From CAYNQN01 sp964530525 (GTDB lineage: Bacteria > Actinomycetota > Acidimicrobiia > Acidimicrobiales > Acidimicrobilacustridaceae), in assembly GCA_964530525.1 (NCBI GenBank), contig CAZHBH010000052.1, forward strand, positions 1 through 14,940: a stretch of DNA of 14,940 bases, in the 5' to 3' direction. Every line of letters begins with the position of its first letter. Position 1 is the first letter of the stretch. A program made the position numbers and the translations under genes. Under the pieces are notes generated by a model. The model did not search any database. It was not told the DNA's origin and worked only from the letters and a program-made list of their open reading frames with translations. Positions 12,785-14,940 of the stretch are shown here, piece after piece.

Positions 12785-14740
12785 ATGGCTGGACCCACCA
12801 TCGAGGACTTCTTCTCCGAGGACCGCACCTTCCCCCCGCCGGCCGAGTTCGCCGCCCGCTCCCTCGTGCGGGATCGGGCGTTGTACGACGAGGCCGAGGC
12901 TGCGCCGCACGAGTTCTGGGCACGCCAGGCGCGCGAGCTGATCACCTGGTTCGACGACTTCTCCACGACCCTCGAGTGGGATCTCCCCTACGCAAGGTGG
13001 TTCGCCGACGGCACGTTGAACGTCTCGTACAACTGCCTCGACCGCCACGTCGAAGGCGGTCTGGGCGACCGTGTGGCCTTCTACTGGGAGGGGGAGCCGG
13101 GCGACAGGCGGACCATCACCTACGCGGAGCTGCTCGACGAGGTGCAGCGGTTCGCCAACGTCCTGCGGTCGCTCGGCGTGGGACGCGGTGACCGGGTGGC
13201 GATATACCTGCCGATGGTTCCCGAGCTCCCCGTAGCCATGCTGGCCTGCACCCGACTGGGGGCTCCCCACTCGGTGATCTTCGGCGGCTACTCGCCCGAC
13301 GCGATCGTCGACAGGGTGAACGACGCCGACGCCAAGGTGATCGTCACGGCGGACGGCGGCTACCGCCGGGGCTCACCCTCGCTCCTCAAGCCGAACGTCG
13401 ACGTCGCCCTCGGGCGCACCTCCTCGATAACCGACGTGGTGGTGGTGCGCCGCACCGGTTCGGAGGTGCCGATGGTCGAAGGCCGCGACCACTGGTACCA
13501 CGATCTGATGAGCCAGGCCGATGACACGTGCGCCCCCGAGCACGTGGGCGCCGAGGACCTGCTCTACCTCCTCTACACCTCAGGCACCACTGCCAGCCCC
13601 AAGGGGATCATGCACACCACCGGGGGCTACCTGACGCAGGTGGCCTTCACCCACAAGTACGTGTTCGACCTGCGCCCGGAGGACGACGTGTACTGGTGTG
13701 CGGCCGACATCGGCTGGGTCACCGGGCACAGCTACGTCGTCTACGGCCCGCTCACCAACGGGGCCACCTCGGTCATCTACGAGGGCACCCCCGACACCCC
13801 CGGCCGTGACCGGCTCTGGGAGATCGTGGAGCGGTACGGGGTCACGCAGCTGTATGCCGCCCCCACGGCGATCCGCATGTTCATGAAGTGGGGCACCCAG
13901 GAGCCCGAGGCACACGACCTGTCGAGCCTCCGCCTGCTCGGATCGGTGGGCGAGCCCATAAACCCCGAGGCCTGGATGTGGTACCACACCCACATCGGCG
14001 GGGGCCGGTGCCCGGTCGTCGACACCTGGTGGCAGACCGAGACGGGCGCCATCATGATCTCACCCCTGCCTGGCGTCACCACGCTCAAGCCGGGTTCGGC
14101 CACCCAGCCGCTCCCCGGGGTCTTCGCCGAGGTGGTGGACGACGAGGGCAAGCCGATAGAGCGGGGAGGTGGCTACCTCACGCTCACCGAGCCCTGGCCG
14201 GCGATGCTGCGGGGCATCTGGCGTGACCCGGATCGCTACCGGGAGACCTACTGGAGCCGGTTCGAGGGCAGGTACTTCGCGGGCGACGGCTGCAAGGTGG
14301 ACGACGACGGCGACCTCTGGCTGCTCGGCAGGGTGGACGACGTCATGAACATCTCCGGGCACAGGGTTTCGACAACCGAGGTGGAGTCGGCCCTGGTCGA
14401 CCACCAGGCAGTGGCCGAAGCAGCGGTGGTGGGGGCCAGCGACGAGGTGACCGGCCAGGCCATCATCGGCTACGTGATCTTCCGGGGTGACGCCGAGCCC
14501 ACCACCGAGCTCGTGGAGGAGGTCCGCCAGCACGTGGCCACCAAGATCGGACCCACCGCTCGCCCCAAGGCGCTGGTGGTGGTGCCGGATCTGCCCAAGA
14601 CCCGCTCTGGCAAGATCATGCGGCGGCTGCTCCGAGACGTGGCAGAGGGTCGCAGGCTCGGGGACACCACGACCCTGGCCGACCCTGCCGTAGTCGACGA
14701 GATCCGCTCGAGGGCTGACGCAGAACCCCAGCAGGACTGA
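12785..14740 (+). CDS. acs: Acetyl-CoA synthetase (AMP-forming)
   Basis: This 651-residue cytoplasmic enzyme makes acetyl-CoA from acetate, ATP and CoA through acetyl-AMP. It has the expected N-terminal ACS extension (DFF near residue 10; HEFWARQAREL at 42-52), the ATP-binding loop YTSGTTASPKG (264-274), GWVTGHSY (310-317), SVGEPINPEAW (387-397) and DTWWQTETG (413-421). V312, T313, V388 and W416 correspond to the small acetate-pocket residues of Salmonella Acs, supporting acetate over longer acids. The C-terminal domain has GRVDDVMNISGHR (515-527) and K610 in TRSGKIMRR, the catalytic lysine that is commonly reversibly acetylated. Length matches the family (about 650). ATG at 12785 has a good ribosome binding site and its own candidate promoter. 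It converges with a yajQ-type gene. Confidence 0.95.
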   Translation: MAGPTIEDFFSEDRTFPPPAEFAARSLVRDRALYDEAEAAPHEFWARQARELITWFDDFSTTLEWDLPYARWFADGTLNVSYNCLDRHVEGGLGDRVAFYWEGEPGDRRTITYAELLDEVQRFANVLRSLGVGRGDRVAIYLPMVPELPVAMLACTRLGAPHSVIFGGYSPDAIVDRVNDADAKVIVTADGGYRRGSPSLLKPNVDVALGRTSSITDVVVVRRTGSEVPMVEGRDHWYHDLMSQADDTCAPEHVGAEDLLYLLYTSGTTASPKGIMHTTGGYLTQVAFTHKYVFDLRPEDDVYWCAADIGWVTGHSYVVYGPLTNGATSVIYEGTPDTPGRDRLWEIVERYGVTQLYAAPTAIRMFMKWGTQEPEAHDLSSLRLLGSVGEPINPEAWMWYHTHIGGGRCPVVDTWWQTETGAIMISPLPGVTTLKPGSATQPLPGVFAEVVDDEGKPIERGGGYLTLTEPWPAMLRGIWRDPDRYRETYWSRFEGRYFAGDGCKVDDDGDLWLLGRVDDVMNISGHRVSTTEVESALVDHQAVAEAAVVGASDEVTGQAIIGYVIFRGDAEPTTELVEEVRQHVATKIGPTARPKALVVVPDLPKTRSGKIMRRLLRDVAEGRRLGDTTTLADPAVVDEIRSRADAEPQQD

Positions 14741-14783
14741 CTCCGCGGGCCCGGCGTACGCCGGGCAGGGGGTCGAGTCAGTC
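14735..14783. terminator. Two-tier inverted repeat between convergent acs and yajQ (bidirectional terminator candidate)
   Basis: The inner perfect palindrome GCCCGGCGTACGCCGGGC (14749-14766) can form a 7-bp stem with a GTAC loop. Outside it, GACTGACTC (14735-14743) is the exact reverse complement of GAGTCAGTC (14775-14783). The outer arms contain both stop codons, TGA 14738-14740 of acs and TCA 14778-14780 (TGA on the - strand) of yajQ. The two stems are separated by unpaired stretches of 5 and 8 bases. There is no T-run on either side, so termination would be of the U-less type or act by blocking the polymerase. Confidence 0.55.
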
Positions 14784-14940
14784 GCGGAAGTTCTCGAACT
14801 GCAGCGGGATGCCCAGGTCGGTCTCCTTCAGCGCGGAGATGACCGATTGGAGGTCGTCGCGCTTCTTGCCGGACACCCGGACCTGGTCACCCTGGGTCTG
14901 CGACTGGACCCCCTTGAGGCCCATCGCCTTGATGGCCTTG
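14778..14940 (-). CDS. yajQ: YajQ-family (DUF520) nucleotide-binding protein, C-terminal end only
   Basis: Only the last 53 residues lie in the window; the gene runs off the right edge on the minus strand. Reading leftward, the end contains GLKGVQSQTQGDQVRVSGKK, then RDDLQSVISALKETDLGIPL and the terminal QFENFRD. The QGDQVRVSGKKRDDLQ core and the PLQFENFRD end are diagnostic of YajQ/DUF520. These are small cytoplasmic proteins of two ferredoxin-like folds; some members bind nucleotides or cyclic di-GMP, but no general function is settled. It is transcribed toward acs, leaving 37 bases between the two stop codons, occupied by the inverted repeat. Confidence 0.92.
   Translation of the reverse strand, partial: KAIKAMGLKGVQSQTQGDQVRVSGKKRDDLQSVISALKETDLGIPLQFENFRD

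Noticed and set aside
13574..13606. Acs P-loop reads SGTTASPKG instead of the common SGSTGKPKG, considered a possible defect
   Set aside because: The Thr/Ser/Gly-rich loop and the PKG lysine are kept and all other catalytic motifs are intact, so it is normal variation in the adenylate-forming family.

Overview
The window is a GC-rich, gene-dense stretch of chromosome that is almost wholly occupied by a respiratory complex I (NADH:quinone oxidoreductase, nuo) operon. High GC, frequent GTG/TTG starts, TANNNT boxes immediately upstream of start codons and the character of the proteins suggest an actinobacterium (Actinomycetota). Acidimicrobiia is my best guess, but that is inference from protein character, not a computed placement. 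I see no RNA gene, mobile element, CRISPR array or phage feature. No stretch over 300 bases lacks a gene.

Layout: (1) positions 1-756 hold the 3' end of a NuoN-like gene that is clearly paralogous to the complete nuoN further on. (2) A 133-base spacer with a candidate promoter follows. (3) Positions 890-11450 hold nuoA-B-C-D-H-I-J-K-L-M-N, all on the + strand. The usual nuoE, nuoF and nuoG (the NADH-oxidising module) are absent from their normal place between D and H. That junction instead holds a 25-codon reading frame sharing bases with both neighbours. A-to-K forms a chain of overlapping reading frames (if the two mini-ORFs are counted); L, M and N are separated by 6-21 bases. (4) Positions 11529-12629 hold a MidA/NDUFAF7-family (DUF185) methyltransferase, whose eukaryotic homologue methylates the NuoD-equivalent subunit of complex I. 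(5) Positions 12785-14740 hold an acetyl-CoA synthetase (acs) with its own leader. (6) The 3' end of a yajQ-family gene lies on the - strand at the right edge, converging on acs across a large inverted repeat that contains both stop codons.

Together the nuo genes encode the quinone-reducing connecting module (B, C, D, I) and the whole proton-pumping membrane arm (A, H, J, K, L, M, N). The electron input module must be encoded elsewhere or be replaced by another donor. MidA is a plausible assembly or modification factor for this complex, because NuoD here keeps the arginine (R78) equivalent to the methylated residue of mitochondrial NDUFS2. Acs would feed acetate into acetyl-CoA and is probably transcribed separately.

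There is no evidence here of a wholly new system. The most worthwhile leads are the midA-nuo linkage, the small coupled ORF at the D/H junction in a cluster lacking EFG, the second NuoN, a His/Glu-rich insertion in NuoL, and the predicted leaderless starts.
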